A stretch of 64,000 nt of DNA from Flavobacterium sp. CECT 9288. Its GTDB lineage: Bacteria; Bacteroidota; Bacteroidia; Flavobacteriales; Flavobacteriaceae. Both the position numbers and the translations under genes were made by a program. The notes under the pieces are model-generated. The model did not search any database and was not told the origin of the DNA. It was given only the letters and a program-made list of their open reading frames with translations. Positions 1 through 9,010 of this stretch are shown in pieces. The stretch's first letter is position 1; each line of letters starts with the position of its first letter. The stretch spans positions 1 to 64,000 of the forward strand of contig NZ_OU957226.1 in assembly GCF_918731615.1 (NCBI RefSeq), read 5' to 3'.

Positions 1-41
1 CTTGTGACGCTGTTCACAAAGCCTTCAAAGCTTAGCGTTAG

Positions 42-3000
42 CAGCGGAGCATAAGTAGCACAGGAACAATCAATGATAATGACGATGCACCAGTGGTAAC
101 GATTGCAGATGCTTCAATCACAGAAGGAGGAAACTTGAGTTTCCCAGTTACATTGAGCAACCCATCAGCTACAGACATCACCGTTACTTTAGGCTTTACC
201 AATGTAACGACAGCCAATGGCGATTATACAACAGTTCCGGTAACGGTAACGTTCTTAGCAGGAGCCACAACAGCTACAGCAACAGTACCCACAACGGCTG
301 ATACTATCGATGAATTAGACGAAACCTTCACCGTAGCTATTACCAGTACAACAGGAACCGTTGGATCAACAACAGATACCGCTACAGGAACAATCAATGA
401 TGATGACAATGCACCAACAGTAGCAAGTATCAGTCCTTCAAATGCTGTTGAAGGAGATGCTGTAGTATTCAACTTTACGTTGAGCAACCCATCTGCGGTA
501 GATACCACCTATACGTTCACTTTGACCAATGGAACCGCAGGAAGTGCTGATTACACTACAACAAGCATTACCGTAACAGTTCCAGCAGGAGCAACCACGG
601 GAACGGTAAGTGTACCCACTACAGCAGACACTATTGATGAAGCAGACGAAAGCTTTAGCATTAGCAGCGGAGCAGTAAGTAGCACAGGAACAATCAATGA
701 TAATGACGATGCACCAGTGGTAACGATTGCAGATGCTTCAATCACAGAAGGAGGAAACTTGAGTTTCCCAGTTACATTGAGCAACCCATCAGCTACAGAC
801 ATCACCGTTACTTTAGGCTTTACCAATGTAACGACAGCCAATGGCGATTATACAACAGTTCCAGTAACGGTAACGTTCTTAGCAGGAGCCACAACAGCTA
901 CAGCAACAGTACCCACTACGGCAGATACTATCGATGAATTAGATGAAACCTTCACCGTAGCTATTACCAGTACAACAGGAACCGTTGGATCAACAACAGA
1001 TACCGCTACAGGAACAATCAATGATGATGACAATGCACCAACAGTAGCAAGTATCAGTCCTTCAAATGCTGTTGAAGGAGATGCTGTAGTATTCAACTTT
1101 ACGTTGAGCAACCCATCTGCGGTAGATACCACCTATACGTTCACTTTGACCAATGGAACCGCAGGAAGTGCTGATTACACTACAACAAGCATTACCGTAA
1201 CAGTTCCAGCAGGAGCAACCACGGGAACGGTAAGTGTACCCACTACAGCAGACACTATTGATGAAGCAGACGAAAGCTTTAGCATTAGCAGCGGAGCAGT
1301 AAGTAGCACAGGAACAATCAATGATAATGACGATGCACCAGTGGTAACGATTGCAGATGCTTCAATCACAGAAGGAGGAAACTTGAGTTTCCCAGTTACA
1401 TTGAGCAACCCATCAGCTACAGACATCACCGTTACTTTAGGCTTTACCAATGTAACGACAGCCAATGGCGATTATACAACAGTTCCGGTAACGGTAACGT
1501 TCTTAGCAGGAGCCACAACAGCTACAGCAACAGTACCCACAACGGCAGATACTATCGATGAATTAGATGAAACCTTCACCGTAGCTATTACCAGTACAAC
1601 AGGAACCGTTGGATCAACAACAGATACCGCTACAGGAACAATCAATGATGATGACAATGCACCAACAGTAGCAAGTATCAGTCCTTCAAATGCTGTTGAA
1701 GGAGATGCTGTAGTATTCAACTTTACGTTGAGCAACCCATCTGCGGTAGATACCACCTATACGTTCACTTTGACCAATGGAACCGCAGGAAGTGCTGATT
1801 ACACTACAACAAGCATTACCGTAACAGTTCCAGCAGGAGCAACCACGGGAACGGTAAGTGTACCCACTACAGCAGACACTATTGATGAAGCAGACGAAAG
1901 CTTTAGCATTAGCAGCGGAGCAGTAAGTAGCACAGGAACAATCAATGATAATGACGATGCACCAGTGGTAACGATTGCAGATGCTTCAATCACAGAAGGA
2001 GGAAACTTGAGTTTCCCAGTTACATTGAGCAACCCATCAGCTACAGACATCACCGTTACTTTAGGCTTTACCAATGTAACGACAGCCAATGGCGATTATA
2101 CAACAGTTCCAGTAACGGTAACGTTCTTAGCAGGAGCCACAACAGCTACAGCAACAGTACCCACTACGGCAGATACTATCGATGAATTAGATGAAACCTT
2201 CACCGTAGCTATTACCAGTACAACAGGAACCGTTGGATCAACAACAGATACCGCTACAGGAACAATCAATGATGATGACAATGCACCAACAGTAGCAAGT
2301 ATCAGTCCTTCAAATGCTGTTGAAGGAGATGCTGTAGTATTCAACTTTACGTTGAGCAACCCATCTGCGGTAGATACCACCTATACGTTCACTTTGACCA
2401 ATGGAACCGCAGGAAGTGCTGATTACACTACAACAAGCATTACCGTAACAGTTCCAGCAGGAGCAACCACGGGAACGGTAAGTGTACCCACTACAGCAGA
2501 CACTATTGATGAAGCAGACGAAAGCTTTAGCATTAGCAGCGGAGCAGTAAGTAGCACAGGAACAATCAATGATAATGACGATGCACCAGTGGTAACGATT
2601 GCAGATGCTTCAATCACAGAAGGAGGAAACTTGAGTTTCCCAGTTACATTGAGCAACCCATCAGCTACAGACATCACCGTTACTTTAGGCTTTACCAATG
2701 TAACGACAGCCAATGGCGATTATACAACAGTTCCAGTAACGGTAACGTTCTTAGCAGGAGCCACAACAGCTACAGCAACAGTACCCACTACGGCAGATAC
2801 TATCGATGAATTAGACGAAACCTTCACCGTAGCTATTACCAGTACAACAGGAACCGTTGGATCAACAACAGATACCGCTACAGGAACAATCAATGATGAT
2901 GACAATGCACCAACAGTAGCAAGTATCAGTCCTTCAAATGCTGTTGAAGGAGATGCTGTAGTATTCAACTTTACGTTGAGCAACCCATCTGCGGTAGATA

Positions 3001-6000
3001 CCACCTATACGTTCACTTTGACCAATGGAACCGCAGGAAGTGCTGATTACACTACAACAAGCATTACCGTAACAGTTCCAGCAGGAGCAACCACGGGAAC
3101 GGTAAGTGTACCCACTACAGCAGACACTATTGATGAAGCAGACGAAAGCTTTAGCATTAGCAGCGGAGCAGTAAGTAGCACAGGAACAATCAATGATAAT
3201 GACGATGCACCAGTGGTAACGATTGCAGATGCTTCAATCACAGAAGGAGGAAACTTGAGTTTCCCAGTTACATTGAGCAACCCATCAGCTACAGACATCA
3301 CCGTTACTTTAGGCTTTACCAATGTAACGACAGCCAATGGCGATTATACAACAGTTCCGGTAACGGTAACGTTCTTAGCAGGAGCCACAACAGCTACAGC
3401 AACAGTACCCACAACGGCTGATACTATCGATGAATTAGACGAAACCTTCACCGTAGCTATTACCAGTACAACAGGAACCGTTGGATCAACAACAGATACC
3501 GCTACAGGAACAATCAATGATGATGACAATGCACCAACAGTAGCAAGTATCAGTCCTTCAAATGCTGTTGAAGGAGATGCTGTAGTATTCAACTTTACGT
3601 TGAGCAACCCATCTGCGGTAGATACCACCTATACGTTCACTTTGACCAATGGAACCGCAGGAAGTGCTGATTACACTACAACAAGCATTACCGTAACAGT
3701 TCCAGCAGGAGCAACCACGGGAACGGTAAGTGTACCCACTACAGCAGACACTATTGATGAAGCAGACGAAAGCTTTAGCATTAGCAGCGGAGCAGTAAGT
3801 AGCACAGGAACAATCAATGATAATGACGATGCACCAGTGGTAACGATTGCAGATGCTTCAATCACAGAAGGAGGAAACTTGAGTTTCCCAGTTACATTGA
3901 GCAACCCATCAGCTACAGACATCACCGTTACTTTAGGCTTTACCAATGTAACGACAGCCAATGGCGATTATACAACAGTTCCAGTAACGGTAACGTTCTT
4001 AGCAGGAGCCACAACAGCTACAGCAACAGTACCCACTACGGCAGATACTATCGATGAATTAGATGAAACCTTCACCGTAGCTATTACCAGTACAACAGGA
4101 ACCGTTGGATCAACAACAGATACCGCTACAGGAACAATCAATGATGATGACAATGCACCAACAGTAGCAAGTATCAGTCCTTCAAATGCTGTTGAAGGAG
4201 ATGCTGTAGTATTCAACTTTACGTTGAGCAACCCATCTGCGGTAGATACCACCTATACGTTCACTTTGACCAATGGAACCGCAGGAAGTGCTGATTACAC
4301 TACAACAAGCATTACCGTAACAGTTCCAGCAGGAGCAACCACGGGAACGGTAAGTGTACCCACTACAGCAGACACTATTGATGAAGCAGACGAAAGCTTT
4401 AGCATTAGCAGCGGAGCAGTAAGTAGCACAGGAACAATCAATGATAATGACGATGCACCAGTGGTAACGATTGCAGATGCTTCAATCACAGAAGGAGGAA
4501 ACTTGAGTTTCCCAGTTACATTGAGCAACCCATCAGCTACAGACATCACCGTTACTTTAGGCTTTACCAATGTAACGACAGCCAATGGCGATTATACAAC
4601 AGTTCCGGTAACGGTAACGTTCTTAGCAGGAGCCACAACAGCTACAGCAACAGTACCCACAACGGCAGATACTATCGATGAATTAGATGAAACCTTCACC
4701 GTAGCTATTACCAGTACAACAGGAACCGTTGGATCAACAACAGATACCGCTACAGGAACAATCAATGATGATGACAATGCACCAACAGTAGCAAGTATCA
4801 GTCCTTCAAATGCTGTTGAAGGAGATGCTGTAGTATTCAACTTTACGTTGAGCAACCCATCTGCGGTAGATACCACCTATACGTTCACTTTGACCAATGG
4901 AACCGCAGGAAGTGCTGATTACACTACAACAAGCATTACCGTAACAGTTCCAGCAGGAGCAACCACGGGAACGGTAAGTGTACCCACTACAGCAGACACT
5001 ATTGATGAAGCAGACGAAAGCTTTAGCATTAGCAGCGGAGCAGTAAGTAGCACAGGAACAATCAATGATAATGACGATGCACCAGTGGTAACGATTGCAG
5101 ATGCTTCAATCACAGAAGGAGGAAACTTGAGTTTCCCAGTTACATTGAGCAACCCATCAGCTACAGACATCACCGTTACTTTAGGCTTTACCAATGTAAC
5201 GACAGCCAATGGCGATTATACAACAGTTCCAGTAACGGTAACGTTCTTAGCAGGAGCCACAACAGCTACAGCAACAGTACCCACTACGGCAGATACTATC
5301 GATGAATTAGACGAAACCTTCACCGTAGCTATTACCAGTACAACAGGAACCGTTGGATCAACAACAGATACCGCTACAGGAACAATCAATGATGATGACA
5401 ATGCACCAACAGTAGCAAGTATCAGTCCTTCAAATGCTGTTGAAGGAGATGCTGTAGTATTCAACTTTACGTTGAGCAACCCATCTGCGGTAGATACCAC
5501 CTATACGTTCACTTTGACCAATGGAACCGCAGGAAGTGCTGATTACACTACAACAAGCATTACCGTAACAGTTCCAGCAGGAGCAACCACGGGAACGGTA
5601 AGTGTACCCACTACAGCAGACACTATTGATGAAGCAGACGAAAGCTTTAGCATTAGCAGCGGAGCAGTAAGTAGCACGGGAATAATTTTAGATGATGATG
5701 TTACACCAATAGCTACCAACGACGTTGTAACAACAGATGAAGACACACCTGTTACAATTAATGTAACGACTAACGATACTGATGGTGACGGTACCATTGA
5801 TGTTACTACAGTAGATTTGGATCCTGCTACAGCAGGTATACAAACCACATTCACGGTAGCAGGAGAAGGTACCTATACGGTAAATAATTTAGGAGTAATA
5901 ACCTTTACACCGGTATTGAACTATAATGGTACTACTACAGCAATCACTTACACCGTAAACGACAATAGTGGCATAGTATCGAATAGTGCTACTTTGACTA

Positions 6001-8027
6001 TCATCGTTAATGCAGTAACTGATGCATTAGTTGCTAATAACGACCCTCTTCCATCAACAGGAGGAAATGTAACAGCAAACGATACTTTAAATGGAGTACC
6101 GGTAACTACAGCTAATACTGATGTAACACCAGTAACAAATGGACCATTGAGTATTGATGCAGATGGAAATTTAACAGTAGCGCCAAACACCCCAAATGGT
6201 ACGTACACCATCACGTATGAAATTTGTGAAGCAGGAGCTGTACCAGTAAATTGTACCACAGCTACGGTCACTGTTAATTATGTAAATCCATTAGTTGCTA
6301 GTAATGATACTTTTACAGCAGCAGGAGGGAATGTGTTAGGAAATGATAGTGTAAATGGATCACCGGCAACCATGACAAATACTGTTGTGACACCAGTAAC
6401 TAGCGGGCCATTAAGTATAGATGCTGCAGGAAATGTAACAGTAGCACCAAACACACCAAGTGGCACCTACACTATCGTTTATGAAATTTGTCAAACAGGA
6501 ATGACTCCTGCAAACTGTACCACAGCTACAGTAACGGTTGTAGTAAACAATATCATTGTTGCCAATAACAACACATTCTCACCAACAGGCGGTAATGTAA
6601 CAGCAAACGATACGGTTAATGGTGTACCAGCCACGCCAGCGAATACTGATGTAACACCAGTAACAAGTGGACCATTGAGTATAGATGCAAATGGAAACTT
6701 AACAGTAGCACCTAATACACCAAGTGGTACTTACAACATAGAATACGAAATCTGTGAAGTCGGCGCAAGCCCATCAAATTGTACACGAGCTATAGCAACG
6801 GTAGTGATTAATAATTTAATCGTAGCTAATAACGTAACCATTCCATCGACAGGAGGAAATGTAACAGCAAACGATACGATAAATGGAGTACCTGTAACTA
6901 CAGCTAATACTGATGTAACGCCAGTAACAAGTGGACCATTGAGTATAGATGCAAATGGTAATTTAACAGTAGCACCAAATACCCCAAGTGGCACGTACAC
7001 GATAACATATCAAATATGTGAAGTAGGAGCAACACCAGCAAATTGCACCACAGCTACCGCAACGGTAGTAGTAAACAATGTATTAGTAGCTTTAAATGAT
7101 ACGCTACCAGCCACCGGAGGAAATGTTCTAGCAAATGATACCATTAACGGAGTACCAGCAACAGCTGCTAATACAGATGTGACGCCAGTAACAAATGGAC
7201 CATTGAGTATAGATGCAAATGGAAACTTAACTGTATCGCCAAATACAATAGCAGGAACTTATAGTATTACGTATCAAGTATGTGAAACAGGTTCTAATCC
7301 GTTGGTGTGTACCACAGCCACAGTTACAGTAGTTGTGAACGAAACGCCAGATATAGCCATAGTTAAAACAGCCGTATTCAATGATGAAAATGGAGATGGT
7401 TTTGCACAAGCAGGAGAGACTATTACCTACAGTTTTGCGGTAAGCAATACAGGAAACACGCCATTAAACAATGTAACAGTAACCGATGTGCTACCAGGTT
7501 TGATACTATCGGGTAATAGCATACCTTTATTGCCAGTAGGAGCGACAAACAATACAGCCTATCAAGGAGTATATCGCTTGAAACAATCCGACATCAATTT
7601 AGGAAGCGTAACCAACCAAGCAACCGCAACAGGAGTTACCCCACTAGGAGTTGTAGTAAGTGATTTATCAGATGATTCTAGTGCTTTAAGTGATAGACCA
7701 ACAGTACTTGCTATTCAAGGATGTGTGATCGAAGTGTTTAATGCAGTAGCGCCAAATGGAAATGGAGACAACAAAGTGTTCCGCATTAGAGGACTAGAAT
7801 GTTACAGCGACAATACGGTAGAGATATACAACCGCTGGGGAGTACTAGTATTTGAGAGAGCAGGATATAACAATGATGATAGAGCTTTTAGAGGCGTTTC
7901 AGAAGGAAGAGTAACCATCAAACAATCCGAAGAGTTACCAGAAGGAACGTATTATTACATCTTGAGATATAAGGACAGTGCAGCCACTAGTTTTGAAAAA
8001 GCAGGATACTTATACATCAACAGATAA
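42..8027 (+). CDS. Giant Calx-beta repeat adhesin with type IX gliding-type C-terminal domain (5' partial)
   Basis: Only the C-terminal part of a very large cell-surface protein is present: no signal peptide is visible and the repeats run to the left edge. Residues counted from position 93: about 1-1866 are nine copies of a 208-residue unit, each made of two Calx-beta-like domains with the acidic calcium-site patterns TIDELDE and TIDEADE and linkers such as INDDDNAP. About 1870-1975 is an Ig/cadherin-like domain, about 1977-2416 five 88-residue repeats, about 2417-2533 a DUF11-type domain, and about 2543-2644 the gliding-motility-associated C-terminal domain (type B sorting signal, ending GYLYINR). 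Such proteins leave the cell by the type IX system and act as adhesins or motility fibres. A frame break relative to the repeat near 49-52 and an in-frame TAG at 39-41 block extension to the left, so the start is only the limit of readable sequence. Downstream porP- and porE-like genes probably belong to the same operon. Confidence 0.85.
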   Translation, partial: QRSISSTGTINDNDDAPVVTIADASITEGGNLSFPVTLSNPSATDITVTLGFTNVTTANGDYTTVPVTVTFLAGATTATATVPTTADTIDELDETFTVAITSTTGTVGSTTDTATGTINDDDNAPTVASISPSNAVEGDAVVFNFTLSNPSAVDTTYTFTLTNGTAGSADYTTTSITVTVPAGATTGTVSVPTTADTIDEADESFSISSGAVSSTGTINDNDDAPVVTIADASITEGGNLSFPVTLSNPSATDITVTLGFTNVTTANGDYTTVPVTVTFLAGATTATATVPTTADTIDELDETFTVAITSTTGTVGSTTDTATGTINDDDNAPTVASISPSNAVEGDAVVFNFTLSNPSAVDTTYTFTLTNGTAGSADYTTTSITVTVPAGATTGTVSVPTTADTIDEADESFSISSGAVSSTGTINDNDDAPVVTIADASITEGGNLSFPVTLSNPSATDITVTLGFTNVTTANGDYTTVPVTVTFLAGATTATATVPTTADTIDELDETFTVAITSTTGTVGSTTDTATGTINDDDNAPTVASISPSNAVEGDAVVFNFTLSNPSAVDTTYTFTLTNGTAGSADYTTTSITVTVPAGATTGTVSVPTTADTIDEADESFSISSGAVSSTGTINDNDDAPVVTIADASITEGGNLSFPVTLSNPSATDITVTLGFTNVTTANGDYTTVPVTVTFLAGATTATATVPTTADTIDELDETFTVAITSTTGTVGSTTDTATGTINDDDNAPTVASISPSNAVEGDAVVFNFTLSNPSAVDTTYTFTLTNGTAGSADYTTTSITVTVPAGATTGTVSVPTTADTIDEADESFSISSGAVSSTGTINDNDDAPVVTIADASITEGGNLSFPVTLSNPSATDITVTLGFTNVTTANGDYTTVPVTVTFLAGATTATATVPTTADTIDELDETFTVAITSTTGTVGSTTDTATGTINDDDNAPTVASISPSNAVEGDAVVFNFTLSNPSAVDTTYTFTLTNGTAGSADYTTTSITVTVPAGATTGTVSVPTTADTIDEADESFSISSGAVSSTGTINDNDDAPVVTIADASITEGGNLSFPVTLSNPSATDITVTLGFTNVTTANGDYTTVPVTVTFLAGATTATATVPTTADTIDELDETFTVAITSTTGTVGSTTDTATGTINDDDNAPTVASISPSNAVEGDAVVFNFTLSNPSAVDTTYTFTLTNGTAGSADYTTTSITVTVPAGATTGTVSVPTTADTIDEADESFSISSGAVSSTGTINDNDDAPVVTIADASITEGGNLSFPVTLSNPSATDITVTLGFTNVTTANGDYTTVPVTVTFLAGATTATATVPTTADTIDELDETFTVAITSTTGTVGSTTDTATGTINDDDNAPTVASISPSNAVEGDAVVFNFTLSNPSAVDTTYTFTLTNGTAGSADYTTTSITVTVPAGATTGTVSVPTTADTIDEADESFSISSGAVSSTGTINDNDDAPVVTIADASITEGGNLSFPVTLSNPSATDITVTLGFTNVTTANGDYTTVPVTVTFLAGATTATATVPTTADTIDELDETFTVAITSTTGTVGSTTDTATGTINDDDNAPTVASISPSNAVEGDAVVFNFTLSNPSAVDTTYTFTLTNGTAGSADYTTTSITVTVPAGATTGTVSVPTTADTIDEADESFSISSGAVSSTGTINDNDDAPVVTIADASITEGGNLSFPVTLSNPSATDITVTLGFTNVTTANGDYTTVPVTVTFLAGATTATATVPTTADTIDELDETFTVAITSTTGTVGSTTDTATGTINDDDNAPTVASISPSNAVEGDAVVFNFTLSNPSAVDTTYTFTLTNGTAGSADYTTTSITVTVPAGATTGTVSVPTTADTIDEADESFSISSGAVSSTGIILDDDVTPIATNDVVTTDEDTPVTINVTTNDTDGDGTIDVTTVDLDPATAGIQTTFTVAGEGTYTVNNLGVITFTPVLNYNGTTTAITYTVNDNSGIVSNSATLTIIVNAVTDALVANNDPLPSTGGNVTANDTLNGVPVTTANTDVTPVTNGPLSIDADGNLTVAPNTPNGTYTITYEICEAGAVPVNCTTATVTVNYVNPLVASNDTFTAAGGNVLGNDSVNGSPATMTNTVVTPVTSGPLSIDAAGNVTVAPNTPSGTYTIVYEICQTGMTPANCTTATVTVVVNNIIVANNNTFSPTGGNVTANDTVNGVPATPANTDVTPVTSGPLSIDANGNLTVAPNTPSGTYNIEYEICEVGASPSNCTRAIATVVINNLIVANNVTIPSTGGNVTANDTINGVPVTTANTDVTPVTSGPLSIDANGNLTVAPNTPSGTYTITYQICEVGATPANCTTATATVVVNNVLVALNDTLPATGGNVLANDTINGVPATAANTDVTPVTNGPLSIDANGNLTVSPNTIAGTYSITYQVCETGSNPLVCTTATVTVVVNETPDIAIVKTAVFNDENGDGFAQAGETITYSFAVSNTGNTPLNNVTVTDVLPGLILSGNSIPLLPVGATNNTAYQGVYRLKQSDINLGSVTNQATATGVTPLGVVVSDLSDDSSALSDRPTVLAIQGCVIEVFNAVAPNGNGDNKVFRIRGLECYSDNTVEIYNRWGVLVFERAGYNNDDRAFRGVSEGRVTIKQSEELPEGTYYYILRYKDSAATSFEKAGYLYINR
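93..5680 (+). repeat. Nine tandem copies of a 624-bp coding repeat
   Basis: Units begin at 93, 717, 1341, 1965, 2589, 3213, 3837, 4461 and 5085. Translated copies are identical over the shared part; the last one diverges after about 5680. The DNA differences I found are synonymous third-position changes at four sites (Pro ccg/cca, Thr aca/act, Ala gct/gca, Asp gac/gat). With these sites the copies type as A-B-C-B-D-A-B-C-D. The left end is not seen, so the true copy number is unknown and may be collapsed by assembly. Confidence 0.95.
6022..7340 (+). repeat. Five diverged 264-bp (88-residue) coding repeats
   Basis: Within the adhesin gene, units start at about 6022, 6287, 6551, 6815 and 7079. 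Each encodes VANND-like, GGNVTANDT, VTPVTSGPLSID, LTVAPNTPSGTY and YEICE patterns, with a conserved Cys pair (ICE and NCTTAT). Unlike the 624-bp units these copies have diverged from one another, so this array is older or is not being homogenised. I do not recognise a named family for this unit. Confidence 0.85.
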
Positions 8028-8066
8028 TAAATAAATAAAGCTCATAAGTTTAAAAATGGAAGCAAT

Positions 8067-8996
8067 ATGAAGACAAAATTAGTAGTAGTAATGGTACTCT
8101 TACTCTCGGGTATAGTAAATGCCCAGCAAGATGCTCAGTTTACACAGTACATGTACAATTCGATCAATATAAATCCAGCCTATGCAGGTTCGCGTCAGTC
8201 CATGAATATTTTTGCCCTACACCGCACCCAGTGGGTAGGGCTAGATGGGGCACCAGTAACTAATACTGCCTCTATTAATACTCCTATCAATGATACTAAA
8301 CTAGGCCTAGGAGTATCAATCATAAATGACAGGATAGGGCCATCTGATGAGAGCAATCTAGCAGTTGATTTTTCATACTACATCAATACCTCAGAAGACT
8401 TCAAACTCTCCTTTGGATTAAAAGCCTCAGCAAATCTATTGAATGTCAATTTTGATAAGTTGAATCAGTATGATCCTAATGACTATAGTTTTGAGAATAA
8501 CATAGACAATAAGTTTTCACCTAATATAGGAGTGGGACTTTATTGGTACTCAGATAAAACCTATGTGGGTCTTTCAGTTCCTAACTTGTTAGAGACAGAG
8601 CATTTTGATAAATACGCAGGAGTAGGAGCCAATTCTTATATTGCACGAGAACGCGTAAACTATTACTTAACAGCCGGTCACGTATTTGATTTAGATTATA
8701 ATTTAAAATTCAAACCAGCCATGATGACTAAGATGGTTCAAGGTGCTCCACTACAAGTAGATTTATCGGCTAACTTCTTGTTTAATGACAAGTTTACAGT
8801 AGGAGCTGCTTACCGCTGGAGTGCTGCATTGAGTGCCATGGTAGGCTTTCAGGTATCAGACTCTTGGTTTATTGGGTATGCATACGATATGGAAACCACA
8901 CGACTGGCTAATTACAATTCAGGGTCACATGAAATATTTCTTCGTTACGAAATATTCAAACGATATAACAAAATCACATCACCTAGATTCTTTTAA
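8067..8996 (+). CDS. PorP/SprF family type IX secretion outer-membrane protein
   Basis: A 309-residue protein with a signal peptide (residues 1-19, ending VNA before Gln20), then the QDAQFTQYMYN and NPAYAGSR motifs that mark the PorP/SprF family, and a predicted beta-barrel ending in an aromatic residue (RFF). In Flavobacterium johnsoniae SprF is needed for secretion of its neighbour SprB, and PorP-like proteins generally pair with a substrate carrying a type B sorting domain. Here the gene starts 39 bp after such an adhesin and 14 bp before a PorE-like gene, so it is probably the dedicated outer-membrane partner of the adhesin in one operon. The family assignment is secure; the pairing is inferred from position. 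Confidence 0.92.
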   Translation: MKTKLVVVMVLLLSGIVNAQQDAQFTQYMYNSININPAYAGSRQSMNIFALHRTQWVGLDGAPVTNTASINTPINDTKLGLGVSIINDRIGPSDESNLAVDFSYYINTSEDFKLSFGLKASANLLNVNFDKLNQYDPNDYSFENNIDNKFSPNIGVGLYWYSDKTYVGLSVPNLLETEHFDKYAGVGANSYIARERVNYYLTAGHVFDLDYNLKFKPAMMTKMVQGAPLQVDLSANFLFNDKFTVGAAYRWSAALSAMVGFQVSDSWFIGYAYDMETTRLANYNSGSHEIFLRYEIFKRYNKITSPRFF

Positions 8997-9010
8997 TTTA
9001 ATATAACGTT

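Noticed and set aside
224..5854. A ladder of 94-103-codon open frames on the minus strand across the adhesin repeats
   Set aside because: They repeat exactly with the 624-bp unit and are antisense shadows of the Calx-beta coding sequence; no promoter or plausible protein is seen.
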